Positions 38,960 through 51,027 of a stretch of 64,000 bases of DNA are shown piece by piece. How positions within the stretch are numbered: the stretch's first letter is position 1; the number at the start of each line of letters is the position of its first letter. The DNA lies in the NCBI GenBank assembly GCA_964035775.1, contig OZ038316.1, positions 13,016,854 to 13,080,853 on the forward strand. The letters run 5' to 3'. This DNA comes from Osedax frankpressi. Lineage: Eukaryota; Annelida; Polychaeta; Sabellida; Siboglinidae. The notes beneath the pieces are model-generated. The model had not been told where the DNA came from. It did not search any database and saw nothing but the letters and a program-made list of their open reading frames with translations. The position numbers and the translations under genes are program-made.

Positions 38960-40345
38960 TTCATTTTTCTTTCTTTTTGCTTATTAATAATGTCTTTAAT
39001 ACAATGTTTCCGTATCTATTTTTGTCTTAGCTTAATTGGAGTTTAGCGGTTCTTATTTTACATAGCATTCTTCGATTTCGTATAAATCTTCTTCTATTTA
39101 CAATAATCTCATACGATCGTAGATCAGTATTTTTGATAACAATTCCTTCTTTCCATATCCTATTTACAAATTGAATTTATTGTAGTTATACGGTTTCATT
39201 TTCTTCCAATGTTTCCATGTCTCTTCTGATATTCTGCTCATCCGAGTGTTTCATCAATTTGTTTTACTATTTTCATAGATAAACTCGTTTGTATTCTCGT
39301 CTAAATCATCTCTTTACTATACGTTTGTATTGCTACCAATAGCGAATGATTTGTAATTACCGTTGTGTGTCTTCCGTAGTTGTAGTTTGTAGTGATGACA
39401 TTTCGTTAGAAATTTGGTTATCGCTAATATTTCTTTCTCGATTTGGTCATTGTTTCATTCTGCTTATAATAACTTTCTGCTTGAATATACGATTACTTTA
39501 CCCTCTAGCTTTAATACTTAACATATTACATATTTATTATCGTTTTCTATATTTAACTTCTTACGTAGATTATAAAAAGTTAGAATAGGTGATTTCGTTA
39601 ACTTCGTTAGTAATGTTTGATATGCTTCTTCTAAAATTTCTGACCATTTAAATGTAATTTTTGTCTACAATAGTTGTTACAGAGTCTTTGTTTCTTCTTG
39701 ATAATTGTTTATATTTCTTAGCAGATAGTTGGTCATCCCTAGAAATTTTCCCAGTTCTTTCGTACTATTTGGTGCTTTCATTTTCAATATTGCTTCTAAT
39801 TTATCTAGATCATTTTTAATACCTTCTTTTGTTAATACATGTTCCAAAAGTTTAATTTATTTTCGTCTTAGTTCTAGTTTTTTCATAATCAATTGAATCT
39901 TATTTCTTCTGTTCATGTAACTTATCTAACTTCTTATCTTATTCCGTTTCATCTTTTCCATAAATTACAATGTCACCAGTAATGCATGTTACACCTTTTA
40001 AATCCTTTAGTATATTGCTTAATTGTATCCTGAAACATTTCTGATGTCATCACTCCAAGCGGAAATCTTAGCAATAAATATCTTCTATCTGGAATATTGT
40101 AAGTTCGAAAAATCTTCATTTAGTTGGATAGGTCATATCCCTTTACTAAATCTTCTCTTGACAACCTTTAATAATTCATAGAGTAAGTATTCTAATACAG
40201 GTTATATGTAATGTTCCTTTGATAACGCTTTGTTCAACTCGTGAACGTCTAAACAAACTCTTGGATCTCCATTCTTCTTCAGTGCAGTTGTGATTTGACT
40301 TACCCATGGAGCTGGCACTTTTATTTCTCTGTATCATTCTTATCT
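38960..40345 (-). mobile_element. Ty3/gypsy-type retrotransposon pol fossil
   Basis: Read on the minus strand, the interval begins with reverse-transcriptase blocks (APWVSQITTALKKNGDPRVC, then FPLGVMTSEMFQ), continues with the RT-RNase H connection (KEGIKNDLDKLEAILKM, KELGKFLGMTNYL), and includes an RNase H-like stretch. Near its low-coordinate end lies a piece resembling the extreme C-terminal tail of a gypsy Pol polyprotein (SYEIIVNRRRFIRNRRML). No flanking LTRs, gag or primer-binding site were seen. The element is badly broken, with many breaks, and looks old. Base composition is pyrimidine-rich on the plus strand, unlike its surroundings. Confidence 0.8.
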
Positions 40346-40920
40346 ATTAAGTTTAGAATTCATTTCTTCGGTTTATATTTCAATGCTCTATGTACCCTTC
40401 TATAATATGATTTTAGGTGTTATCCTATTAACTTATATAATAATTAATTACGCGAGTATTGTGCGAGTACCAGCCTTAAGTTTAGAATTATACACGTGTA
40501 GGCAACTGTAATTAATAATACTAATTAAAAGCAATATATAATTTATAAGTAACATTATTGAAGGTATTGCAAGGCTTTGTAGGGTGTTGAAGACGCTGCA
40601 ACTGGGAAATAAGAAGATAACCGAGAAACATGTTATTGTTAAATTTCTTCTTCAATAAAATATAAATATATAAAATTATATATATATTATCAAGATTATC
40701 TCAGAACCAGCACTTGTTTTATTAACTGCTCCAGCGTCAAACCCAATACCGGTAATAAAATGAACTGCAATGCCAGTTCTCGTACCTGCTCTAACACCTG
40801 TATGTTACACATATAATAGATCCAACCCTTTTTAGAATCACATATGAATATTACTTATTAAATATAAACATTTGTATATATTATAAATTGTTTTATAAAT
40901 TTATACTATACCATATTCTA

Positions 40921-40963
<43 letters not shown>

Positions 40964-42221
40964 AATAATATTAACTATATTCGTATTATATTAAATTTGA
41001 TTATTGGATTAAGTATTTCGGATATGCGTAATAAAAATCATCAAATAATGATAATAATTGCCTATCACTAAAGCAGTACATAGATAGATCATTGATACCA
41101 ATATTTACGTCACTCGTTAGCAATTAATCAGAATGAAATTCCACGTTTCGTGGCTTATTTAGTTTTATAGCGAAGCGCGTTCGGCCAATTACGATTATTT
41201 ATAAATATTAGATAACGATAAGTATGTCGGCGCCTCGGAGATAAATAAACTGTAACACCACGCCCCCAATCTGAAACAACGACACGCCCCTAAACTTCCT
41301 CGACAACGTCCCTCATTTCACGGGATTGCATAATTGGATTTACGGCGGTAAAGTACGGTCTGCTCAGGCGTTAACAAGTACCGTTATTAGGTAATCATTG
41401 ATACATACCGTACTAGCTAACATATATCATTATTGTGGTTAAATGTTAACGGATCTTGATTCATACAGTGGGATTACGAACCGTCAACCTGTGAACGCGA
41501 CGCAAGAGGTTACATAATCATTATTATTTTGGTAGTTTATGATCGTTTTTAAATTTAAATTATATTGAATACTATTTAATTATCACTAATTATTAGACAC
41601 TAATCTACTAAACTATGTATTAGGTTACATTGAGAGTATAATAATAATTTCATTTTTAATATAAACTTATAATAAAGTTATAATAAAACTTATATAAAAA
41701 ACAAAAAGTTATCAAAACCAAAAATAATATTTTTGTTAGAAATCAAAATATTAACATAAAATTAATATATATAAATTATATACTAATTTATCAATATTAA
41801 ATGTATATATTCAAGTATACAAAGTGTGTAGTTCACCTTAATATAGTGATTACTATTGTTATTTATTGTAAATGGATGAAAATGTGAAGATTAAATAGTA
41901 GCAATCTCTACAAATTATAACTTGTTAAACAATAGAGAGAGAGAGAGATGCCTGGTACAGTGATAATAATACTATTATACAGTTATATGAAAAACATTGT
42001 TAAAATTTAAATGAAACTATAATTGAATATATACTTATATCAATTTGATATATTTATCTCGATATCATGGACAATACGTTAGATTCATTTTGTATATATA
42101 TTCCTTGATACTTTTTTGAATGATTTAAAAAATATTAATAATTTTAAAAAATTACCATAAAATAAGTTACACCTTTAAAATAAGAAATGTATGAGCTATA
42201 TATTTAAATTTATTATTTACA
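40346..42221. other. AT-rich stretch with one GC-richer island
   Basis: No gene is supported. A piece at about 40697-40803 is richer in GC and open in more than one frame, but I recognise no product. A (TA)n tract is at 40922-40960. The island at about 41220-41510 has two CACGCCC-type motifs about 25 bp apart and several CpG steps, and could be regulatory. Confidence 0.5.
40922..40960. repeat. (TA)n microsatellite
   Basis: About 19 TA dinucleotides. Confidence 0.95.
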
Positions 42222-42977
42222 TATACTATTATATATACTATTATATATACTATTATATATACTATTATATATACTATTATATATACTATTATATATACTA
42301 TTATATATACTATTATATATACTATTATATATACTATTATATATACTATTATATATACTATTATATATACTATTATATATACTATTATATATACTATTAT
42401 ATATACTATTATATATACTATTATATATACTATTATATATACTATTATATATACTATTATATATACTATTATATATACTATTATATATACTATTATATAT
42501 ACTATTATATATACTATTATATATACTATTATATATACTATTATATGTACTATTATATATACTATTATATATACTATTATATATACTATTATATATACTA
42601 TTATATATACTATTATATATACTATTATATATACTATTATATATACTATTATATATACTATTATATATACTATTATATATACTATTATATATACTATTAT
42701 ATATACTATTATATATACTATTATATATACTATTATATATACTATTATATATACTATTATATATACTATTATATATACTATTATATATACTATTATATAT
42801 ACTATTATATATACTATTATATATGCTATTATATATACTATTATATATACTATTATATATACTATTATATATACTATTATATATACTATTATATATACTA
42901 TTATATATACTATTATATATACTATTGTATATACTATTGTATATACTATTATATATACTATTATATATACTATTATA
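42222..42977. repeat. 12-bp satellite-like array, about 63 copies
   Basis: The unit is actattatatat. Only a handful of units carry a substitution (near 42547, 42825, 42927 and 42939), so the array is highly uniform. Because 12 is divisible by 3, both strands are open and encode IYYY- or IIVY-type virtual repeats, which I do not treat as genes. Confidence 0.97.
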
Positions 42978-43097
42978 AATACTAACACAAATATATCAAA
43001 GTATTTAATACGAAAATAAAACATTATGAAGAACAGTCAATATAATTAATTTCCAGCAAATTTCTCTGTTTCAACAAGGTGGGAAATTGGTTCTCAT

Positions 43098-43182
43098 AGT
43101 ATATATAATAGTATATATAATAGTATATCTAATAGTATATCTAATAGTATATATAATATATATATAATATATATATAATAGT
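43098..43182. repeat. Short inverted satellite of the 12-bp array
   Basis: About six copies of agtatatataat, the reverse complement of the 12-bp unit, lie 120 bp beyond the main array. Together they could form a long AT hairpin. Confidence 0.8.
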
Positions 43183-43603
43183 AAACTATTTCATCACATA
43201 AATAAAATTCTGTTAGAATAAATTAGCGTTAGAATTTAATTTTACAATGTCATATTTGAATGTTTATATATATATCATCTTATAGAATATGGACAATAAT
43301 GATGGAAATGTAAAAATGGAATATATATACAAGATATTGAATATAAAAAATGTAAATCAAACGGAATTTTAATATATGAATTATATTCAACTAATGCACT
43401 ACGAAACATAATATAGTACCTTAGAATTATGATATATAATAAACTATATACATAGAATATAGGAACTCATATGGTTTAACACGGTATACTATTAAAAAAC
43501 ATGGACGTCGGTTGAATTTAGTTTTGGCTTTCTACGATTTAAAAAAGATTTACTATAATTTAAATTAATTATTGTTTTAAAATATATTTCCAGCATAACA
43601 AAT

Positions 43604-43842
43604 TTACACATATATACCTATACATACACACCCTTACACATATACACCCATACATACACACCCTTACACATATATACCTATACATACACACCTTTACACA
43701 TATACACCCATACATACACACCCTTACACATATACACCCATACATACACACCCTTACACATATACACCCATACATACATACCCTTATACATATACACCCA
43801 TACATACACACCCTTACACATACACACCCTTACACATATACA
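43604..43842. repeat. 30-bp minisatellite, about 8 copies
   Basis: The unit is tacacatatacacccataca followed by tacacaccct. Open minus-strand frames through it are repeat-encoded. Confidence 0.95.
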
Positions 43843-44097
43843 TGTAGACACACATTCACACAAATATACATGTATATAAATATAATCCATCTCAATTGAA
43901 ATTTTATCCAAATATGAATATAAATTATACATTGTAATAAAACTCTTCGAAACAATACAGAAGTCACGGAGAGATAGATAAGATGTGCCGAGTTCCGCAA
44001 ATTAATAACGTTTTGGATATGCAAAGGCTTTTATTATATTTGCCGTAACAATAATATGAAAAATAATATGAAATTACACGAAAAATAAGATAGAAAA

Positions 44098-44340
44098 CTC
44101 TATAATATACAATACACGATAACCTCTATAATATATAACCACCGATAACCTCTATAATATCCGATAATCGCTATAATATATAATATATGATAACCTCTAT
44201 AATATATAATATCCGATAACCTTTATAATATGCAATATATGATAACTTCTATAATATATAATATACGATAATCTTTATAATATCCGATAATCTCTATAAT
44301 ATACAATATATAACAATATTTATGATATACAGTATATACC
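44098..44340. repeat. Degenerate repeat of a gataacctctataatat motif
   Basis: About ten irregularly spaced copies of gataacctctataatatat with variable spacers, so the array is old or unstable. Confidence 0.75.
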
Positions 44341-44575
44341 AATCTATATAATATAACGTGTATATTAATATATATAATATACAGTATATAAAATCAAATA
44401 TAATATACAGTGTATATAAACTCTATGTTCGCAATGTTAACAATATACAACATTTGACTGAAATGTATATAAATAATTAAATATCTTAATAATATTAATA
44501 CAATTTACAAGTGTAAAAGAAAATAACTCTTTTGAAATAAGATAAATAATGAAACCTTAATATATTCATGAACAC

Positions 44576-44576
<1 letters not shown>

Positions 44577-44633
<57 letters not shown>
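44577..44633. repeat. (TA)n microsatellite
   Basis: About 28 TA dinucleotides. Confidence 0.97.
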
Positions 44634-44636
<3 letters not shown>

Positions 44637-44785
44637 TGCTCTTAATTTCAATTGTTTTGTAATAAGATGAAGTAAAGGTAAATTCTCGTTTTAAGTTAAT
44701 TTTGTATTTTTATTAGTTTTGTAAACAGAAACATAAATGCTGTTTATTTTTGACTGTATATGATTTATGAATTTTATTTTTTATT

Positions 44786-45090
44786 ATACACCTTACACAT
44801 TACACCTTACACATTACACCTTACACCTTACACCTTACACCTTACACCTTACACCTTACACCTTACACCTTACACCTTACACCTTACACCTCACACCTTA
44901 CACCTTATACCTTAATGCATATACTTTACACATTACACCCTACGCGTTATACCTTAAACCTTAAACTATATACCTTACACCTTACACCCTACATATTACA
45001 CCATATACCTTATACATTAAATATCATACCTTACTCCTTACACCTTACACCTAAACCTTACTCCTTACTCCTTAATCCTTACACCTTACA
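44786..45090. repeat. 7-bp array (ttacacc)n, degenerate towards its right end
   Basis: Around 43 copies of cttacac/ttacacc. The first half is nearly perfect, and the second half drifts to ttatacc, ttaaacc and ttactcc. It is not a standard telomeric motif, though seven-base C-rich units of this kind can look similar. Confidence 0.93.
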
Positions 45091-45263
45091 TTATGTAATA
45101 TAAAGTACCTAGTCGCCACAAGTTATTAATTACCACAGAGATCACTATTGCCAGGGAAGTTAAACATCCTGATATACTCACCAGTGCACGAGACTCACTA
45201 GACATACACTAGATATGGAGCAGATCCACATCAGAGATATACTATAGCCACTAGAGGTGAACC

Positions 45264-45347
45264 CGTACAATGCACCCAGTACAATGTACCCAGTACAATG
45301 CACCCAGTACAGTGTACGCTGTACAGTGTACGCTGTACGATGTACGG
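45264..45347. repeat. 14-bp GTAC-rich tandem repeat, about 6 copies
   Basis: Copies of gtacaatgcaccca pass into gtacagtgtacgct. The units contain many GTAC and TGTACA palindromes. Confidence 0.85.
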
Positions 45348-45496
45348 ACATCAAAACTACCGAACACCTGCCTCGCGATTTCTGCGACCCGATCCATTAT
45401 TTATTCAAAAGGAGTCAAGATGTATTTTTTCTTAAATATACAGCCTTCTAGTCCTCTTACGAAGTATAGAGATAGAGTTGAATATCCCTACAACCT

Positions 45497-45497
45497 G

Positions 45498-45533
<36 letters not shown>

Positions 45534-45646
45534 AGTACGTATGTATAGGTGTGTACGTGTGTATAGGTGTGTACGTGTGTATAGGTGTGTACGTGTGTAT
45601 AGGGGTGTACGTGTGTATATGTTTGTACGCGTGCATGCAAGTGTGT

Positions 45647-45683
<37 letters not shown>

Positions 45684-45780
45684 TGTGTGTGTTTGTATAT
45701 ATGTATGTGTGTGTGTGTGGGTGCGTATGTGTATGTGTGTGTGCTTGCGTTTATTTGTGGGTATATGTACAAGTTTGTAT
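45497..45780. repeat. (TA)n followed by a GT-rich tract with an 18-bp subrepeat
   Basis: The TA tract ends at 45522. The GT-rich part includes four to five copies of gtgtgtacgtgtgtatag at about 45548-45625 and a (GT)n block near 45650-45680. Confidence 0.93.
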
Positions 45781-45805
45781 GCACCCGAAGTGTATATATA
45801 TATTC

Positions 45806-45890
45806 ATATATACTAGTATCTATATATACTAGTATCTATATATACTAGTATCTATATATACTAGTATCTATATATACTAGTAGCTATATA
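45806..45890. repeat. 16-bp minisatellite, 5 copies
   Basis: The unit is tatatatactagtatc, containing the palindrome atactagtat. It is unrelated in sequence to the large 16-bp satellite. Confidence 0.9.
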
Positions 45891-46800
45891 TAAAAAAAAT
45901 TTATTTTCAAACAATTAATGAAATTTCTTGAAAGATGAAACTCACAAAGCCGACTCTAATTGCAATGAAAGTTTGGACAATACTCGATTTCGCAATTCTA
46001 AATATAGTAACAGTGACTAATTAAATATTAACAATTGTGTTATTAATTATAATATTACTAACTATAGTGACACTAATTGACACTCACAATGATGGCAGTA
46101 AATAGACTGGCATTTTAATTTAACAATAATTAATATGACACCAACTATAGACTATATATATAGACTATAGATTATATGTATAGGCTATAGACTATAGAAT
46201 ATTGACAAATACTATATATATTATAAACTATGGCCTATATATATATTAAATATTATAGAATATTATATAAATATTACAATTATTGATAGTGCCACAATAT
46301 ATTCCATAGGTTTTATAATATCCATCCTATAATATATTTCTGTAAAGTTATAATTGTTTTATAATCACTAAATTAGTGTCCAATGAGTGTCCCTTATAGT
46401 TCTATATATCAATATCCTACAAATTATGAATTATTATATTATTATTTGAATCAAATAATAAAGATAATAAGTTTTGGACACAAAAAATTAAAGTTTATAA
46501 TATAAAAGTAATAATATAAAAAAATGACAAGATCATTTCTCGGGCAATAGTTATTCATCGTCTTTGAGCATAGTGCATTATTATTATATCTTTATACAAT
46601 GAATATAACCTCATAAGAATGGTAAACATACTGTGAAACGCATTACTGTTCAATGAACAGTGTGGATGATGGATAATATATTTATATGTAAAAGATATGT
46701 AATATTATTAATTGAATGTTACATGATCTATGCATTGTTATACATTATAAATAGTATAAGAATTGATAAGAGGCGGAAGTTATTCATCATTGTTAAGTGT
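45891..46800. other. AT-rich stretch, nothing recognised
   Basis: No gene, RNA or mobile element could be supported here. A short run of gactatagattata-like motifs lies near 46145-46200. Confidence 0.5.
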
Positions 46801-46806
46801 TGCTAG

Positions 46807-47330
46807 GAGTTATTGAGAGTTATTGAGAGTTATTGAGAGTTATTGAGAGTTATTGAGAGTTATTGAGAGTTATTGAGAGTTATTGAGAGTTATTGAGAGT
46901 TTATAAGCATTATTGAGAGTTATTAAGAGTTATTATATGTTATTAAGAGATATTGAGAGTTTTAAGAGTCATTAAGAGTTTTTAAGAGTTAATGAAAGTT
47001 ATTGAAACTTATTGAGAGTTATTTATAGTTATTAAGAGTTATTGTGAGTTATTAAGAATTATTAAGCGTTATTTATAGTTATTAAGAGTTATTAAGAGTT
47101 ATTAAGAGTTATTAAGAGTTATTGAGAGTTATTGAGAGTTATTAAGAGTTATTGAAAGTTATTGAGACTTATTGAGAGTTATTTATAGTTATTAAGAGTT
47201 ATTGTGAGCTATTAAGAATTATTAAGCGTTATTTATAGTTATTAAGAGTTATTAAGAGTTATTGAGAGTTATTAAGAGTTATTAAGCGTTATTGAGAGTT
47301 ATTAAGAGTTATTGAGAGTTATTAATATTT
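46807..47330. repeat. 10-bp minisatellite, about 52 copies
   Basis: The unit is gagttattga. The first nine copies are perfect. Later copies vary as gagttattaa and tagttattta and show a duplicated internal block (near 46985-47070 and 47155-47240). Confidence 0.95.
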
Positions 47331-47382
47331 GTTAGGTATTACCTGACCAAAACATAATAACAAACCACTGCCTCAAATATAT

Positions 47383-47480
47383 AGTGTATCTATATTATGT
47401 CTATAGTGGATCTATAGTGTGTCTATATAATGTATATAGTGTGTCTATAGAATGTCTATATTGTATCTACATTGTATCTA
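47383..47480. repeat. Degenerate repeat of a tctatagtgtg motif
   Basis: Seven to nine variants of tctatagtgt/tctatattgtat in irregular tandem. Confidence 0.7.
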
Positions 47481-47484
47481 TTCT

Positions 47485-47965
47485 GGGGAGGTGGTGCAAA
47501 TTTAAAAAACGTGAATTAACCCGCTTATCGATTAGTTCTTTTATTAATTATTAAATAGCTATTCTTGACGGAGAAAGATCAACAACCGACTACCTCATCG
47601 TGTACGTCGGCAGAATAATTAATTAATAATTAGAAGGCGATGTATCATGTAAGAGAGGTAGCGCTAGCGGGCTATTGCTAAGATAATATTTATTAATTAT
47701 GAACAACGTAAATATAATCTGCAAACGGAGGCCTGATAAACAGGATTACGGTGTATTGTATTATATAATATATATTTCGCGATGATACACCGTAAGTCGG
47801 TTAGTACAAATGTACCTGGTACGCGGTACAAGGTACCTGGTACAAGGTACATTGTACCCGCCCATGCCGTTGTAATTACAAACGCGCCGTCGCATTATAA
47901 CGGGACGTAGCCTCGTACATATTACGCAACTCAGTTGCAAGTACAACTGAGTCAACCGACGTCTT
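47485..47965. other. GC-richer, non-repetitive island with GTAC cluster
   Basis: Balanced sequence with homeodomain-like TAATTA motifs near 47610-47630, a gcgctagcgggc stretch and a GTAC-rich quasi-palindrome at 47802-47859. It has no convincing exon. Possibly conserved regulatory DNA. Confidence 0.35.
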
Positions 47966-48289
47966 AGCATTTCAATAGTTATCCTCGTATGAGATGAGAT
48001 CACAGCTTTTTATAGGTTTTTAGTATTTAAATGCATTAGAATTGGAAATAAAATATGCCAGTCTATAAAACGTACCCTGGGTATTTGTGAGAAGAAAGTT
48101 TTTAAATTCTGAAACTGAATCTGTTCTTAGGTTTCGAGTAACCGTATGAAGGTCACTATATCGGTATCATGCTAATTTATATTCATTCAATGGTTCATAA
48201 CTAGGATACATTGATTGATAAATAACTGGATAAGTAAACTCACTGCGATTGGAATAAACTATGCAAATGAAATGAAATCATTTGAGTAA

Positions 48290-48735
48290 TTAAAACTAGA
48301 CTTATTTAGTGAGAAATAACTAGATTCACTTCAGTGAGAAAAAAATAGAATTACTCTAGTGAGAACTTATTAGTCCCAATGTAGTTAGCACTTATTAGTC
48401 CCAATGGAGTGAGAAATAACTAAACTCACTTTAATGAGAAATAACTGAACTCACTTTAGTGAGAAATAACTAAACTCAATGTAGTGAGAAATAGCTGAAT
48501 TCACTTTGTGAGAAATAACTAAACTCACTGTAGTGAGAAATAACTAATCTCACTTTAGTGAGAAATAACTGAACTCACTGTAGTGATAAATAACTGAACT
48601 CACCTTTATGAGAAATAACTAAACTCAATGTAGTGATAAATAACTGAACTCACCTTAGTGAGAAAGAATAGACTCATTTTTGTGAAAAATAACTAGACTC
48701 ATTTTAGTGATAAATAATTAGACTTACTGTAGAGC
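48290..48735. repeat. 25-26 bp minisatellite with palindromic core, about 17 copies
   Basis: The unit is close to gagaaataactgaactcact followed by ttagt. Each unit boundary gives ctcactttagtgag, an inverted repeat of CTCACT and AGTGAG, so every copy can form a small hairpin. Copies are diverged. Confidence 0.85.
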
Positions 48736-48800
48736 AAAAACTGAACAACGGTTTTGTGTCTTGTGTGAAGTTATTACATGTTGGGTGATATATAACAACG

Positions 48801-49000
48801 NNNNNNNNNNNNNNNNNNNNNNNNNNNNNNNNNNNNNNNNNNNNNNNNNNNNNNNNNNNNNNNNNNNNNNNNNNNNNNNNNNNNNNNNNNNNNNNNNNNN
48901 NNNNNNNNNNNNNNNNNNNNNNNNNNNNNNNNNNNNNNNNNNNNNNNNNNNNNNNNNNNNNNNNNNNNNNNNNNNNNNNNNNNNNNNNNNNNNNNNNNNN
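48801..49000. other. Assembly gap, 200 N
   Basis: Exactly 200 N, the same length as the other gap. The right inverted arm begins at the first base after it. Confidence 0.95.
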
Positions 49001-49065
49001 TAAAATTTAAAATATTGAATACTATATCAATATCACTATCAATATCAATAAAACATTTCACTAAC

Positions 49066-49485
49066 TCTGTTAGAAGAATCGAAGTTGTCCATTTTCTGGT
49101 AAATATAATATTCCGGATAAGTTCTATATTGCGATTGTTGATGTTCGGGAACTCCCATGAACTCTTCGAGTTGCACTTTCTCTCGATGTTCTTCCTCGTG
49201 TTTAAGGCGAATTTGTTCATCTTGGTACTTCTCGACACGTTGCTTCGCCTGCCACAGTTGCCAGTGAACTAATCACAAATGAAAGATATCTAATTAACAA
49301 TATTTATTATCGATTTAGTAATATCTATAATTATGTAAAACTAATTATTAAATAAACAAGTATATTTGAATAAATATTTAATTTTAGGTATACCTTACTT
49401 AATATATAAATTTATACATAAATAACTAACCATTACACTGCGAAGCTACGACTAGCATTAATAAAATAGCCGAAAGTCCGTTCAT
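49066..49485 (-). CDS. Partial second copy of the S28 peptidase gene, exons 1-2 only
   Basis: Exon 1 (49431-49485) and exon 2 (49066-49268) match the left-arm gene in length and splice sites, and encode the signal peptide, charged segment and the YPEYYIYQKMDNFD stretch. The copy then runs 65 bp into intron 2 and stops at the gap. Exons 3-12, with all catalytic residues, are absent on the far side of the gap. Either a duplicate was truncated there, or this is the other allele cut by the assembly. Confidence 0.9.
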
Positions 49486-49540
49486 GATAGCAGATTGATC
49501 AAAGATGATCTAATTCGTCTTAAACCCGTTATTTATAATG
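49486..49540 (-). promoter_or_regulatory. Copy of the S28 promoter region
   Basis: The TATAAATA element and the sequence between it and the start codon are the same as at 33982-34033. Confidence 0.4.
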
Positions 49541-51027
49541 AGATATATCGATATAAATAGAAAAATTCTAACACGATTTATGATTATTTCTAAAATTGAT
49601 TATATTTGATTTAAACATTATAAAACCTACTTACAATTTATATTTGCGACCACGTCATATCTCTATTAATAAATAATAATTCCATGTTTAAATATAGGAT
49701 TTATTTAAATAGTATATTTGAGAAAATAGACACACAAGTGTATATTGTTTTTGAGGTAAGTTACCAAAATACATTTTTAAATGGCATCTAAAGCTGTAGG
49801 CTTAGTTTGTAGTATATATTATATAGAATATACAACGTAGCATAGAAGGAGTCCATCGGCATATATCGCTAATAAAAGTAGATCAATGCAATTGCCAGCA
49901 GACATACGAAAATAGATGTTAATTAAATGATAGCCTATTTAGTGTAATGTGTATATACCATAATATTTACGTTAGCGTGACCTAGTTCAGAGTTTCAAGT
50001 TGGTTTCGAAAAGGAATGTTTGAAATCTATAACAAAAAGTTATGATCATAATTTATTATGTTACAAAATTTGTTTCGAGATATATTTTTAGTACATTTAT
50101 TTAATTAGTATCAACTGCTATAAATGTGCGTATATAAAAAATTAATATATTGTAAGCATAATTATAATTTAGAAGTTTAATAGTGTATATATAATGGCTT
50201 TATTTTGCTGATTTTATTTTTATAATATTGTATTTATAATAATATTATTTAAAATATATTTCCCAGTTATTGTATTTCTTATACTATATATTATAATAAT
50301 AATGTTAAAGATATATATCCAAGTTATTTTATTTCTTATACTATATATAGTAATGATAATGTTAAAAATATATTATTATAATATTAAAAAATGTAATATA
50401 AAAAAGGAGTATATTTCTTTTTGTTTTAGTAAATTGTATATACTAATTACATCAATTTTTTTCTCGGTAGATATTAATAACAGTTTAAGAATATAGTTAA
50501 ATAATAGAAGGCATAAAAACATATATTCACGTAGTTATATTAATTATTATATATTATTAGCATTGTATCATAGAAGGTACAGTAATGTTATAGTTTTCTA
50601 TAAATCCTTTGTCAATAATAAAAATTACATAAAATAAAATATGCAATGCAAAAATTAAATTACCTGGATGATTTATTTTTTTATTTATAATTTGTAAATA
50701 TATGTAAATCATATCAATGTAGTTTTATTTCTTTTATATATAAAAGAATAGTATATCAATGCATATCTTAATTTCTATATTTTGTTTGTAATATATATTA
50801 TATTACTAAATTACTATTTATCACATTTATATATAGATTTTATAACCCCCATCAATATCTCTATTTATATCTTTTTATATTATTTTTTTTAATTTTTATT
50901 TAAATTTATGTGTATATCTTGATTAATTAATTAATTCTATATATATTTATAATCTCATTGTATTTTAACTAAAATTATGAATATTTAAATACAATTACCC
51001 TTCTATTGAAATCTAAATAAACTATGA

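Noticed and set aside
40697-40803. GC-richer piece with open frames on both strands (for example EPALVLLTAPASNPIPVIK)
   Set aside because: Too short and without a recognisable family or splice context, so it was left only as a note within the surrounding region.
42167-43024. Overlapping open frames of 285 and 264 codons on opposite strands
   Set aside because: Both are translations of the 12-bp array (IIVY and IYYY repeats).
43569-45848. Several frames of 60-103 codons rich in Cys-Val, Tyr-Thr-Leu-His or His-Thr repeats
   Set aside because: All are encoded by the 30-bp, 7-bp and GT arrays, with overlapping frames on both strands.
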